A DNA stretch of 64,000 nucleotides from Bedellia somnulentella (taxonomy: Eukaryota; Arthropoda; Insecta; Lepidoptera; Bedelliidae), in NCBI GenBank assembly GCA_963576735.1, contig OY755178.1:12214001-12278000 (forward strand), written 5' to 3'. Shown here in pieces: positions 48,127 to 59,680 of the stretch (the stretch's first letter is position 1; the number at the start of each line of letters is the position of its first letter). The translations under genes and the position numbers were made by a program. The notes under the pieces were generated by a model that searched no databases, had not been told where the DNA came from, and saw only the letters and a list, made by a program, of their open reading frames with translations.

Positions 48127-48582
48127 GCCTCCTGGAGGCGAATACCCATTACTAATACCTCTATCAAATTATAGTTGGATATGGTGAAGAAAAGAAAACA
48201 ATCGTATTCAACATAAGAATATGTTACCTTTATGTTTGCAAGTACAGGTAAGGCCAATTTAAATCTTTACTTGTTTTCTGATTGCCAGACTATAACGTGA
48301 CTCATTTTTACATTACACCGATGAGTAAGAACAAAACCTATAAAAATGGCAATGGTATGGAATGCTTTTTATTAAGTACATAAGAAATAAATCACTAAAA
48401 CACACATATGAGTAACCTATGGCGGTTACAGAATTCAGAATTGACTCAATATCTCATTACATTTTAAAGTAGAATTTCGTTTGTCCTTTTTATTAGTACT
48501 TTATTACTTTGCCCAAAATTAAGAACTTGTGTATCTGAATCATTACTCAAAATTACAGTAATTATTATTATTATTATTAATA

Positions 48583-48703
48583 CGTGTGGTTGATTTATTA
48601 AAGTTGTTAACGGTAGGAAAACATCGGGACTGCCCACGTGTGTAACTTGTACTTAGTCATATGGCAGTTTATTCCTACAAAACAGCGAAAGGCCTGCCCC
48701 CTG
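48583..48703 (+). mobile_element. F2 SINE internal fragment
   Basis: GTGTGGTTGATTTATTAAAG ... GGCCTGCCCCCTGAAC. Confidence 0.6.
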
Positions 48704-48878
48704 AACATTGCGTGAACAATGTGCTGAGTTAAATTGGTGCTGTCATTCCCTGCACTGTATCGTTCAACTTACATCGTCTTTGCCAAGGCGTTGGTCTACA
48801 ATAAGAGAAGAATAATTTCCCTAAAAAAGTTTCTACGCTTTAACGGCTATAGACTTTTCCACGTTATATGAAATGATG

Positions 48879-49046
48879 AACGGCGATAGGCCTGCCCCCT
48901 ATCACGTGAGTACACTGTCTAAGCAAAACGTGGGTACCTTCTCTGGAAACTAGATGGCGCTTGCCATGTGAGTTCAGGAGTATTGGTACCTCTGCCAACC
49001 CCTTCGGGGATAAAACGGCGTGAACGTTTATGTTACGTTTATATGT
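48879..49046 (+). mobile_element. F2 SINE, 5'-truncated with target-site duplication
   Basis: Starts inside the body (AACGGCGATAGGCCTGCCCC) and ends CCCCTTCGGGGATAAAACGG, CGTGAACGTT. ATGAAATGATG flanks both sides: the classic product of target-primed reverse transcription. Confidence 0.8.
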
Positions 49047-49774
49047 TTATGAAATGATGGTAAAGTTTGTAAGTATTTTTAAATGTCATAATATCTATTT
49101 ATAAATCATGAATCAGGATATCATCAGACTATATAATATATTCATAAAGTGTAGGTGGCAAAAAAAAGTTAAATGCAGAGAAACTCTACACCACCAGCAG
49201 ACGACCACGTGGCACCGTGTTTCGTTTCCCACTCGACCGTCACGTTTTAGAACTACCGAACTAAATTGCAACTTATTTTAGGAAACGACTCTTTTCCTAT
49301 TGATATTAAATCTAAATTCGCTGGCATAAGTATATGATATTTAACATTGGGCGGCCGGCTGCCAAATGGCTCATACTGAAAATGTGGGTCAATGCTCCAG
49401 AGAGCAGAGAACTTTTCAATACAAAAAATCAAATCATATTTTAAATGTGATATGTAAAAAGATATGCTCATAATTAAAAGAAAGAGTACAAATGGTCATG
49501 GACCTTTGAGACTCGGATATTAGGGCGTTTATTATTGGACGTCTGAGAAACATCTTCCGGTGTATTAAATCAGACATTTCTTCCAAGAAATATAGCTTAA
49601 ATTTCAGTAAAAAATGTGACTATAGTAATGTGCTTTATAATTTCTCTATATAATATATTATGAACTTTGAGTAGTCAATGTGTTGTCAACGTATCTTACT
49701 TTGACAATGCATCTACTCCTACAAGAAAATGTTGCATTACCCAAACAAAACATTACTTTTTTTCTAACTGGTTA

Positions 49775-49892
49775 TTCACCTAAATAAAAAAAGATGTTAT
49801 TAAAGGAAAGAAAAATTTCGACACTGGCGGGGTTCGAACCCGCGACCTTCGGGTATACGCCCCCGTCGCTCTGCCAACTGAGCTACAGTGTC
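49775..49892 (-). mobile_element. F3 SINE with complete 73-nt tRNA-like head
   Basis: 49820-49892 on the - strand: acceptor stem GACACTG/CAGTGTC, D arm GCTC...GAGC, T arm GCGGGTTCGAACCCCGC, box A TAGCTCAGTTGG. The anticodon arm gives an 8-base loop (GGCGTATA), so it is a SINE head, not a working tRNA gene. The body continues leftwards to about 49775. Confidence 0.8.
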
Positions 49893-49935
49893 AGTTGACA
49901 TCCAGCGCGAAATTTCTCTATCCTTTGTTTCTTTT

Positions 49936-50430
49936 TAACCGACTTCAAAAAAGGAGGTTCTCAGTTCGATTGTTTGTATGTATGTATGTTTGTATGTATG
50001 TATGTATAATTGTCCGCGATTATCTCGAGTTTGGCTTAAGCTATTTGGATGCGGTTTTCAGGACAGTATTCGTTACATTTAGGAGAAGGTTTTAGTGCCT
50101 TAACCGACCAAAAAAAGAAAGGAGGTTCTGTGTTTGACCTGTATGTATGTCTGTTGGTCCGCGATTATCTCACGTTTGGCTTAAGCTATTTGGATGCGGT
50201 TTTCAGAAAAGTGTTCGTTACATTTAGGAGAAGGTTTTAGTGCCTTGACCGACCAAAAAAAGAAAGGAGGTTCTGTGTTTGACCTGTATGTATGTGTGTT
50301 GGTCCGCGATTATCTCACGTTTGGCTTAAGCTATTTGGATGCGGTTTTCAGAAAAGTATTCGTTACATTTAGAAGATGGGTTAAAAGTTCTTTAACCGAC
50401 TCGAAAAAAAGGAGGTTTCTTAGTTTGAAA
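49936..50430 (+). repeat. Tandem repeat, ~145-bp unit, about 3.2 copies
   Basis: Units begin at about 49936, 50100, 50245 and 50394 with ACCGACTTCAAAAAAGGAGG or ACCGACCAAAAAAAGAAAGG, followed by GTATGTATGT, TCCGCGATTATCTC and TTTGGATGCGGTTTTCAG. The overlapping short ORFs here are by-products of the repeat. The unit start resembles the ends of the inverted pair at 51.2/53.5 kb. Confidence 0.85.
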
Positions 50431-50639
50431 TATAAGTATGTATGTAAAGTTATCAATACTAGACAGAAATTTATCAATATATGTTAATAAAGTTTTTTTA
50501 TTAGTAATAAACAGAGTTACTAAATTATTGCACAAAAAAGTATATAAAAACATGAATAAATTACTCTTAATCATATTAAAGAAAAAAATATATATTGCAA
50601 CATCATGTTTCTCATTCTGGTCATTTCAATCAAGGCGCT

Positions 50640-51067
50640 TTCGTCATGGGGAATTTCGCGCTTTCGGAATGGTCTTAACCATTTAAGTAATTTCTTTGAA
50701 TCTATATCACTTAAAGCCATCTCATCAAAGGATTTTACTCGACTCAACGCTACATATATATAAGAGTGTTTCTTCGCATTTGTGATAGGTGAACTTCTCT
50801 TTGCTCATCTGTTTCGGCAGCAAGAGCAGCACGCTGACGATCTCTCTCATTCTGAAGGGCAAGCACGAGTTATCGACACGATAACGGTTAGAGTGAGATG
50901 GCTGTATACGATACTAAGTAAGTGCGTAAAAGATGGCTGCTTTGACGCGATAACTAGTTTAAATACGGCTCGTGCTTGCCCTGCTGAAGTCTTTGTTTTT
51001 TTTCGATGGGTGTTTCGTTCTCCCTTACGCGACTTTTCCTTAAAGCATCCTTTGCTTTTCTATCTAG
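50640..51067 (-). pseudogene. Decayed Helitron-like N-terminal coding fragment
   Basis: Read on the - strand, three frames carry pieces rich in Arg, Glu and Gln: LDRKAKDALRKSRVRENETP..., then RDRQRAALAAETDEQREVHL, then VALSRVKSFDEMALSDIDSK. ETDEQR-type repeats occur near the N-terminus of Helitron Rep-helicase proteins. Frames are shifted and stopped, so it is dead. The family call rests on motif memory. Confidence 0.45.
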
Positions 51068-51245
51068 GCCCGCAGGTAAACAAAATAGTAACAAGTAAGC
51101 TAAAGTCATAATAACAAATATTATAACTACCTGTTAAAAAAACTATAAAATAAACGGACAGTAAAACTTATCTCTCAAAAACTATCACTAATTCACTAAA
51201 AAAACTCAGAGTGATTTAAGAACTTATCACTAAAAAGTATAAAAT

Positions 51246-51422
51246 AAAAAAGAAAAACAAAAACTTCAAATTAAAAACTAAACAGAAAAATTAAATATTA
51301 TTATTTTTTATTTAATAAGAACCGCCTTCAAAAATCCAACTGAAAAGTATAAAATAATTTTTATTTATTTTATTATGTACAACTCTATTCAACTTCTTCT
51401 TTTTGAAGTCGGTGCCAAACAG
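51246..51422 (-). repeat. Left copy of a ~178-bp inverted repeat pair
   Basis: On the - strand it starts GGCACCGACTTCAAAAAGAA and matches 53502-53679 almost base for base. The mariner and hairpin lie between the two. Confidence 0.8.
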
Positions 51423-51462
51423 ACAAATCCAAAATGAAACATGCTACATAAAGAAAACCATA

Positions 51463-51489
51463 CGAGGGCTGCTATTTATGTATCCGGAA
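51463..51489 (+). repeat. Mariner left terminal inverted repeat
   Basis: Exact inverse of 52727-52753; TA precedes it at 51461-51462. Confidence 0.95.
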
Positions 51490-51635
51490 CTGGCCACTTA
51501 CAGAACAATAATTTAAAAAGTAATTACATCATTTAAAAATAGAACTCTTTAGCTTTAGAATACATTTATTTTTATGTGACTGTCAATTGTTTTCACATCG
51601 TAGCGTCATTTTGAAAATTGCGTGTCTTCACCACC

Positions 51636-52688
51636 ATGGATTTAACTCGTGAACATTTTCGTGCCATGATTTTTTACGATTTTCGGCGTGGTCTAACTCA
51701 AAAACAGTGCATCGATCAGCTTACTTCAACTTTTGGGGATGAAGCACCCTCAAAGACCACTGTGTATCACTGGTTTAGCGAGTTTAATCGTGGACGATCT
51801 AAGCTTACTGATGAAATTAAAGAAGGTCGCCCTAAAACGGTCGTTGTACCTCAAAACATCGATGCTGTCCGGGAACTAATAACTCAAGATCGTCATGTTA
51901 CATATCGTGAGATAGAGGCATCTCTGGGCATTAGTATGACGAGCATACATAAGATACTTCATGAACATTTAGCTGTAAAAAAAATTTGCTCCCGTTGGAT
52001 TCCGCACAACTTGAGTATTGATCAAAAACAGGCTCGTGTCGATTGGTGCAAAGAAATGTTAAAAAAATACAACCGTGGTGCGTCAAAAGCTGTTTATAAT
52101 ATCTACACAGGTGACGAATCTTGGATCTACGCTTACGACCCCGAAACTAAGCAGCAGTCCACGGTGTGGGTGTTCCAAGATGAGCCGAACCCAACAAAAG
52201 TTATTCGTGCAAAAAGCACATTGAAGCAAATGGTCGCTTGTTTTTTTGGTATAAATGGCCATGTAGCTACAGTGCCTTTAGAGAATCGTAAAACTGTTAA
52301 TTCGGAGTGGTATACGACCATTTGTTTGCCGGAAGTCTTTGAACAAATAAGAAAGACTAACCGACAACGTAGAATCATTCTGCATCACGACAATGCTAGC
52401 TGTCACAGGTCGGCCGTCACAACTCAGTTTTTAGAAGCTCAAAAGATCGAATTGACAGGTCATCCGCCGTACAGCCCTGATTTGGCACCCAATGATTTTT
52501 ATTTATTTCCAAATGTGAAGAAAAAATTACGTGGTCAACGTTTTTCGAGCCGCGAAGAGGCAGTCGATGCGTTCAAAATGCACGTTTTGGAGATACCTCA
52601 GTCTGAGTGGAAAAAGTGCTATGAAAATTGGTTTCAACGCATGCAAAAGTGTATAGATCTGAGCGGCGAATATTTTGAGAAGCAATAA
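51636..52688 (+). CDS. Mariner transposase, intact
   Basis: 350 residues from an ATG in an ideal context (ACCACC before ATGG); an upstream in-frame TTG at 51618 is not needed. This is the usual mariner length. The N-terminal paired-type helix-turn-helix region covers about 1-110 (with TVYHWFSEFNRGR), and a second helix-turn-helix lies around ISMTSIHKILHEH. The catalytic triad is D160 (TGDESW), D252 (HHDNAS) and D287 (SPDLAPND), with 34 residues between the last two: the D,D34D signature of mariner. It would bind its terminal repeats and cut and paste the element at TA. No frameshift or stop was seen, so it may be active. Confidence 0.95.
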   Translation: MDLTREHFRAMIFYDFRRGLTQKQCIDQLTSTFGDEAPSKTTVYHWFSEFNRGRSKLTDEIKEGRPKTVVVPQNIDAVRELITQDRHVTYREIEASLGISMTSIHKILHEHLAVKKICSRWIPHNLSIDQKQARVDWCKEMLKKYNRGASKAVYNIYTGDESWIYAYDPETKQQSTVWVFQDEPNPTKVIRAKSTLKQMVACFFGINGHVATVPLENRKTVNSEWYTTICLPEVFEQIRKTNRQRRIILHHDNASCHRSAVTTQFLEAQKIELTGHPPYSPDLAPNDFYLFPNVKKKLRGQRFSSREEAVDAFKMHVLEIPQSEWKKCYENWFQRMQKCIDLSGEYFEKQ

Positions 52689-52726
52689 AACCATATTAAT
52701 TGATATATGTTTGTTTCTTTTTTTTA

Positions 52727-52753
52727 TTCCGGATACATAAATAGCAGCCCTCG
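52727..52753 (-). repeat. Mariner right terminal inverted repeat
   Basis: Exact inverse of 51463-51489; followed by TA at 52754-52755. Confidence 0.95.
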
Positions 52754-52896
52754 TACGAATAATAAATCAATCGATAGTGCCTCAACAACAGTAACACGAT
52801 CGCGCTCAAAAATGAAGAAATTTCATCCGCTCGCAACGACGTCGCTTTATACTTATAGGCTGGAGGTGGGGACAGTGAGCGGTGCTTAGCCTGCCC

Positions 52897-53025
52897 CCGT
52901 AGCATGAGGCGTGTGAGAGCGTGTATGTCGCGTGAGAAGTGAGAAACTGACAGATTGTTCATACAACATCTGTCAGTACCTCACTTCTCACGTGACATTT
53001 ACGCTCTCACACGCCTCATGCTACC
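52897..53025. repeat. Long inverted repeat (hairpin, arms about 58 bp)
   Basis: The left arm begins TAGCATGAGGCGTGTGAGAG and the right arm ends in its exact inverse. The arms continue through CGTGAGAAGTGAG and ACTGACAGAT, with a few mismatches and a loop of about 10 bp. It lies 140 bp right of the mariner. It may be a fold-back MITE or a hairpin-RNA source. Confidence 0.75.
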
Positions 53026-53501
53026 TATACTGGTGTGCATGCGTCGCACTCCGCAGAGAAATTATCATAATATACATGTCACCGTAAAACTGTAAATACT
53101 AGTAAATTATAATTTTAGATAGATAGCGAGATAGTAAACTAACGTTAGGTTAGGTTATGTAAGATTATCAGATTTCAAACTAACGGAATTAACAATTCGA
53201 CAGGGACATGCATGCACCGAGTTGGCACAACCAATACTTCTAACACTTTGTAAAAAGACGATCGAGAATCTAAATCACTACATAGTATAAAACAAAGTCG
53301 CTTTCTCTCTCCCTGTCTGGGATATACGGACATCCTTATGTATACTTTAAGCTGTAAAACTACGAAATTAATTTTAATGCGTTTTTTTTTATTAATTGAT
53401 TAAAAAGGAAGGTTTATAAGGATGACATACGCTGATGGGGTGGAGAACTCACTCAACTTGGGCGGGCCACTAATATTCGTTCTTCTTTGTCATGAAAATT
53501 G

Positions 53502-53679
53502 GTTTGGCACCGACTTCAAAAAGAAGAAGTTGAATAGAGTTGTACATAATAAAATAAATAAAAATTATTTTATACTTTTCAGTTGGATTTTTGAAGGCGG
53601 TTCTTTTTTAAATAAAAAATAATAATATTTAATTTTTCTGTTTAGTTTTTAATTTAAAGTTTTTGTTTTTCTTTTTTTT
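53502..53679 (+). repeat. Right copy of the ~178-bp inverted repeat pair
   Basis: Starts GGCACCGACTTCAAAAAGAA and runs through GTTGTACATAATAAAATAAA and GAAGGCGGTTCTT. It is inverse to 51246-51422. Confidence 0.8.
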
Positions 53680-53696
53680 ACACGTTCAAGTAGTGT

Positions 53697-53835
53697 TCAA
53701 GAGCGACGGGGGCGTATACCCGAAGGTCGCGGGTTCGAACCCCGCCAGTGTCAAAATTTTTCTTTCCTTTAATAACATCTTTTATTTATGAGTAATAATC
53801 CCCACATGAGGAATTCATGTCAAAAAACATTAAAT
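53697..53835 (+). mobile_element. F3 SINE, head partly lost
   Basis: GAGCGACGGGGGCGTATACC, GGGTTCGAACCCCGCCAGTG, then CTTTCCTTTAATAACATC and CCCCACATGAGGAATTCATG. Inverse to the copy at 49.8 kb across a 3.8-kb block. Confidence 0.78.
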
Positions 53836-54647
53836 TATGGTTATTCACCTGTTTCTACAACATTCTACTACAGATATCATATTCACGTGCCTAAAAACAA
53901 AGGCTTCATTATTATATCTTGGTCACGTGATCGACAGTGTTTTTTCACATGGTGTGAAATAACACTCTACCAGACAAAACTCAATAATACATAGAAAATT
54001 TCAAGCGAACCGAAATTGTCAAGCGCGTAATTTCACTGTTGCAAAATCTAATGAGTAAGTTTTCGTATCTCAGTCTCTTTTGTTTTAATAACATTTACTT
54101 ACATAGATTTATGTTAGGTAATGTTTTTTCTTATAATTTCAAACAATTTTTATCTATCTAGGAGTTATAAAGAAATGGCAATATAATTATTTGATACTAC
54201 AAACTTTTATGATATTAAATAATCAGCTTTATTTTATTACAGTGTGTTAAAACAATATTCAAAGACTTATATACATCTTAGTTCAGAACTGATGAAGATC
54301 CGAAGAAAATTTGTAACTACAATAACCGGTACCTAAGAAATAAAAAAATCTCAAAGTGATCTTATTGTTAGTCAAATTTATATTATTCTAGAATTTATTA
54401 GTTTGAGGTTAAAAAAATAAGTTGTGTACGATGTAAATTATCTAGAATATTTCTTTGTTGCTGGTTTAGTACATATTACTGATAATAAATAACAATAGGC
54501 CAGGAGCATTTATTAAAGTCGAGCAAATATCACGTATTTGTTAAGAAAATTGTATACGAACAAAGATAATATGAGTAGGTCACATATAAGCGAGTATTAG
54601 GGTAGAATAGAAAAGTATAGTCAGACATCAGAAATTAAATAAATAGA

Positions 54648-54825
54648 GTGTGTGCTCAAAAAGGCCGGCGTCCGAAGTATGAAGAACAAAAGAGCATGTG
54701 AGAAGAATGATGAATGTAACAGAAGCAAAAGTGATTTGCCTGGATCGTACAAAGTGGCGATCGATAGTCTCTGCCTACCGCAATGGGAACAATGGGCGTG
54801 AGTATAAGTAAGTAAGTAAGTATTA
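54648..54825 (+). mobile_element. Short 3' fragment of the non-LTR family (AAGT tail subfamily)
   Basis: From GTGTGCTCAAAAAGGCC to GGGCGTGAGTATAAG(TAAG)n; matches 62761-62930 with scattered changes and small indels. Confidence 0.8.
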
Positions 54826-54941
54826 AATTCATTCATTAAAGTCATTTTGGTCCTGAAAAGACGTAAAAATTTGCTGTCTCCTATAAAAGCTACTCTCTTT
54901 CAGACAACATTATTATGGTGAATATGGATGATTAGTCACAC

Positions 54942-55032
54942 TAGCAACTTCCGAATGTGGCTGAGAAACTTCTAGCTCTGAAACTCTGGCTACCCCTGTT
55001 TGGGGTTTATGGCCGTGAGTATATGTATCTAT
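54942..55032 (+). mobile_element. F1 element, 3' scrap
   Basis: CTTCCGAATGTGGCTGAG...CTCTGGCTACCCC...GGCCGTGAGTATATGTATC. Confidence 0.6.
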
Positions 55033-55927
55033 GTTAAACAGAAAACTATTGATGGTGATGGGTCCTTACAACCCCCAATACCGCATGTCCAAACGCACCC
55101 GCGAGAAGAATCTACACTAATGCTAATGCAAATATATATTAAAATTTATAGCTAATGGTTATTTATACGCGTATTGTATAAATATTAAAATCGTCCATTC
55201 GGTACCTACAACACTACGAATTATTCGTACTTGCTTTTGGGGCTCACTTAATTAGTGTACTCTGTCCATTTATATTTATTAACTTTATGCTTTGTATTAC
55301 TCCTCTAATTAGAAAAACTATAGGGCAACGAGAAGAGTTTCCCAACATAAAAAAGAGCAATGTCTCGAGAGTTAAGAGAGAGGGTCAAGCAAAAAGAGTC
55401 TCGTACCAGCTTCGCTTCACTGTGTAGCATTATAAAAGTCATGTTCCAAATATCTGGACCTACATAAAATATTTTTAGTGCTCGTCTGACAGGTCATTTA
55501 CCTATACCTTATTCAACGAAATTTATATTTTTAGACTGTATTCGGCTCATTGTTCTTTATTTTGCTATGGAAATATGAAACAGGCTATGTAAATAACCTA
55601 AGTTCACATACCAAAGCCACGAGACGGTAGAGTGATTGTCTGTCCGCCGAAATAAATTTAAACCTTAAAATACCAGCTCTTTTTACTTTTAAACAACTTA
55701 TATTCGTTGAAATCCTTATACGTAAGTCACACACCTTTGTGTATCTGTCGTAAGTAGCTTAGCTTTGAAAACAGTAAGCTGGAGTTAGCAATTTTTAAAA
55801 ACCATTATCCCTTGGCTTCGTATTTTATTTCGAAGAAAATGCCTGTTAAATTACGAAGGGTAAATAATTAAGTCGCAAAAATCATGTTATATTCCAACTA
55901 AACATTTGGCAACCATTAGCGCATTTT

Positions 55928-56178
55928 TGCCGTGTAGTGCCGGCTTAGAATGTCGCTACCCCTTTCTACCCACGGGTGTCGTATGAGGCGACTAAGGGTA
56001 TTGGGGCTTTTCATTGGATTTTTGGGCGATGCGGTTGAAGACCCATTACCAAAAACTTTATTTTTACCATCTTTTCCCCACTCAACTTCCAAAAGTGGCT
56101 AAGGAATTTATAATTCCTTAGCTCTGGCTACCCCTTCTAGGGAAATACAGCCGTGAGTATATGTATGTATGTATGTAG
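55928..56178 (+). mobile_element. F1 element, subfamily B, full length
   Basis: TGCCGTGTAGTGCCGGC to GAGTATATG(TATG)n; flanked by AGCGCATTTT on both sides (target-site duplication). Confidence 0.88.
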
Positions 56179-56605
56179 CGCATTTTGTGCTTCCCTCCTC
56201 CGTTGGTGGTAAATACTTATGCAAAATTTTAATTAGTCTATAATTATATGATTTTTTGTTAATCAAGTTCTACTGATCAAGATACATGATCACCAACTTC
56301 TAAAATGGTTTTTATCTTACAACATTATTGTAGAGACTAGGTAAAGATTGTTTGTTTAAAAACTTTTACGAAAACCGTTGTTCGTGATAAGGTTATTGTG
56401 GTTGTTCATTGTTTAGTGTTTCATAGTCTTAAATTTACTGCAAATTGTTTTGCTGCGCTTGTTCCTTCCTCAAGAAATATATCTTTGACTAGTAACAACG
56501 TATTTTAGCCTGTGAAACCTTTTATTGTTGTTGTTTCATAAATTAAAATACGAGAAAGTTCACAGTTATCTAAATACGGAAGATTTGACAAACAAGAAGC
56601 TTTTA

Positions 56606-56955
56606 AGGGGTTACCTTTATTTTATCCTCACCTCCTTACAGCCCATATATGTCCCCACCAAGGGGCTCGAGCCTACCCTATAAAGGGCGATTTGGCCATA
56701 GTTCACCACGCTGGCCAATTGCGGGTTGGCAGACTGACGACTACTACCGTAATAGTAGCCGGGACCGACGGCTTAACGTGCCCTCCGAAGCATCATCTTA
56801 ATTTTCGGATAATCAGGTGATTCAAGCCTGCAATATCCTTCCAAACTGGGTTAAATCTTACAAATTAAATTTGTAACGTTACCACCCCCGGGAATCGAAC
56901 CCGAGACCTCCGCACTTAAAACTAAGCGCTTAACCGCGAGACCACGGCGGCAGTC
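56606..56955 (-). mobile_element. F4 SINE, tRNA-headed, ~350 bp
   Basis: On the - strand: GCCGCCGTGGTCTCGCGGTT (box A) and GGTCTCGGGTTCGATTCCCG (box B), then GGTAACGTTACAAATTTAAT, GCCGTCGGTCCCGGCTACTA. It does not carry the CTCTG..GCGTGA tail of F1 and F2. Confidence 0.8.
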
Positions 56956-58261
56956 AAATTTATTTATTTTATATTTTTATTTTATATTTTAAGTTAATGA
57001 GTGTATGGCATCCACTATCGTGGTTAACCCAAATTGCAAAAGAATTGTTAAAAAATACAGAAGTAATCATGTTAAAAGATAATGGTCCCAAATTCTGCCA
57101 TTAAGATGCCACTCTCAGTAAACCTCGACAGAATGCGGAAGTACTGATCATTTCTCGGCTGTTACCTGTGATTTGGCATTATAATTCCTTCTTAATATTG
57201 GGGAAAATGTTTATTTCACACACTCGAAGGCATGATAATTGCATGTCAAGATTTTTACAGTTAATGGTCCGCTCAAAAACCATTCACAAATACTCAACCG
57301 TAATTGCGAGTGGAAAAGCAAAATCATCATTTAAAATCAATCATTGGTAACAAAAACGTGGGCATTGACTTATGAAAGCAAAATTTTGAAGCGCACGATT
57401 ATAAACCAAATCATATTTATTTGACTGAGACGTGAATGCTAAGCACCAAATGTTTTAAATGCTTTGATCTTAATGGTGTTTTATGAGTCATAAAAAATCG
57501 GTGCTAAACATTCTATCCTAATTATAATCTGTTTTACTTACAAGAAAACCTAACGAGATTATGAGCTGAGATATTGTTATTTTTACACGATGATACATCG
57601 TTTTAAACGAATAATATTTACATTTTATCATTGATATTTCAACTGTCTGATTCCTACAGGCCTTTAATTTATTTTTATCCTTTTTTGTTTTAAACGAAAA
57701 CTATGATCTGCCATTTCGTTTATTCTTACATACGAGTACTCCTATGAATAGTGGTAGAACAAAGTACCTTTAGCGATTCAAATCAAAGGAAGCAATAAAC
57801 GCGTAGGTACACATAATAACATGGCTTTTAAATTGCTTCGATGATTGTTGTCCTTGTATTTAAATTGGAAAACATAGACGAAATTCACTACACAATATAT
57901 TGCTTAACTTTATTCAAGAATCCAACGAAAGCAAACGAAGTTACTATTTCTAGAAAACATCAGTTCGCATATATGAACTGTACGCGTATGAGGGAATTAC
58001 CCACATTTACAAACCTTCAAACCTCTAAGAAATATCCATATTAAATTAAGCTTGCATACCAAACATAACAAGCTATTGATTATTTAAGGTGTCTTAATTA
58101 TAGTATATTTATTATACATGGTAATAATTTACGAATACTATAAACATTGGCCAAGGCAAACCAGCAAAATCTGAATGCGCAAACGGAATTTGCAGTTGTA
58201 CCAGCCCCAATCATGGTTTGATCATTATGGAGTGATGTCTACATAGTACATATGAACTAAA

Positions 58262-58395
58262 AGGTGCGGTGTAAAAGATATTTAAAAAATATAGAATAAA
58301 GAGAGTTTTGGTGGTTTGTTCACGTAGAGGATAGGTGCCGGTAAAGTTGTAGAAGTTATACTTGTCTGGTGTGGCCAATGTGGGTGGTATTATTA
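58262..58395 (+). mobile_element. Degraded internal fragment of the non-LTR family
   Basis: Matches the GTGTAAAAGATGATATTG...GGTTTGGGCACATAGAGAGG region of 62.6 kb with many changes. Confidence 0.55.
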
Positions 58396-59152
58396 CACTA
58401 TTGTATATTATATATATATTATATTATTGGTGGTCTGTATTATGCGACACCGTTAGACTTTTTAATTTCAAGAGACGAGTACTATACAAAATAATATACA
58501 TATATACCGAATATGAACACACATACATATAATTACTACATACATTTATATATATAAGTAATACAAATACCTAAATAAAATACACACATACGTTTTAGAA
58601 ATATAATTAATACATATAATTTAAAAAGCAATAGTATTACAGCGCTTCAGTTAGTGATTTGGCCATTCGCACCTTCACAGGAAGTGCGTTCCACAATTAC
58701 ACAACGTGTACAGTGAAAGAGGAGCCATAGAAATTAGTCGAATGAGAGGGAATAGTTAATTGAAGATTATGGTCTGAACGTAGATTGAGGGCATGGGAAG
58801 AAGACAGAAATTAAAACGTTCTTTTAGATAGAAGGAGGTGAATACCTTTACCTTAGATGATTAGTTACACTTAATTTGTTTGAAAATTATTTCTTTGCGT
58901 TCTTATGTCTTGGTTATGTATTTTCATTAATATAACATATGAGCCTTACATGGTTCACCATTAGTGATTCCTTTTTTGTCTTGTTTGCAAGTTTTACAGG
59001 CTCTTCAGAAATTATTGAATGCTTAATGTTGCACATTTGCCTTTTAGCAAATTCAAACCTTACAACAAACTATTATAGTGCTAATTTAACTCGGTACGAA
59101 CATAAACGAGTCACTCTCAAGATTATAAAAAAAAAATAGATACTCATCCATA

Positions 59153-59403
59153 TGCTGTGTAGTGTCGGCTTAGAATAGCACTACCCCAATTCTTCCGGCG
59201 GGTGTACGTAAGAGGCGACAAACGGTATTGGGGGTTTAAAGGGATTTTTGGGCGATGCGGTTGGAGACCCATCACCAACAACCTTTATTTTACCATCTTT
59301 TCCCCACTTAACTTTCCAAAAGTGGCTGAGGAATTTCTGATTCCTTAGCTCTGGCTACCCCATCTAGGGATTTAAAGCCGTGAGTATATGTATGTATGTA
59401 TGT
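59153..59403 (+). mobile_element. F1 element, subfamily A, full length, young
   Basis: Flanked by a perfect 13-bp duplication, ATACTCATCCATA (59140-59152 and 59404-59416). Confidence 0.9.
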
Positions 59404-59680
59404 ATACTCATCCATACAAATAAGCTTATCATAAATTATAAACACTACTGTTATCTCGATAATTCATTACCAAAACTCGGCAAGATAATGACATTTATTT
59501 GCCATTAGTGGAGTAATAATAGTAATTTAAATGGCAGCTGGCGTGTCATTGTCGGATGGGCACTCGACAATACTTGTCTAACAGTCTGCTAATTTTTCGC
59601 AAATTTCAATGCCATTCAAACACTCGTCAACAGTTTTCACGAGTAGACAAAGAAGACGTGACTTCTCACACATTATATTT

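Larger units (their letters stand above)
46311..49774. other. Intergenic stretch upstream of Kir gene 2
   Basis: Contains the F1 nest at 46.9-47.3 kb, a MITE (48003) and two F2 fragments. The rest (46320-46880, 47340-48000, 48130-48580, 49060-49770) is AT-rich with nothing identified; no TATA or initiator for the long-isoform promoter could be picked out with confidence. Confidence 0.6.
51463..52753 (+). mobile_element. Full-length mariner transposon
   Basis: 1291 bp, flanked by TA on both sides. Terminal inverted repeats of about 27 bp are perfect over CGAGGGCTGCTATTTATGTA and on to TCCGGAA, at 51463-51489 and 52727-52753. It carries one intact transposase. Identical repeats and an unbroken ORF suggest recent insertion. 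It sits between two inverted copies of another repeat. Confidence 0.96.

Noticed and set aside
49820..49892. A 73-nt tRNA-like cloverleaf on the - strand as a functional tRNA gene
   Set aside because: Acceptor, D and T arms pair, but the anticodon arm forces an 8-base loop without U33. The same unit recurs truncated with a common body at 53.7, 30.8 and 17.9 kb, so it is a SINE head.
50049..50487. Two overlapping + strand frames with repeated peptide (LTFGLSYLDAVFRKVFVTFR)
   Set aside because: The peptide repeat simply reflects the 145-bp tandem DNA repeat read in one frame.
50782..51111. + strand 109-codon frame
   Set aside because: The opposite strand carries Helitron-like Arg/Glu/Gln-rich pieces; the + frame has no recognisable features.
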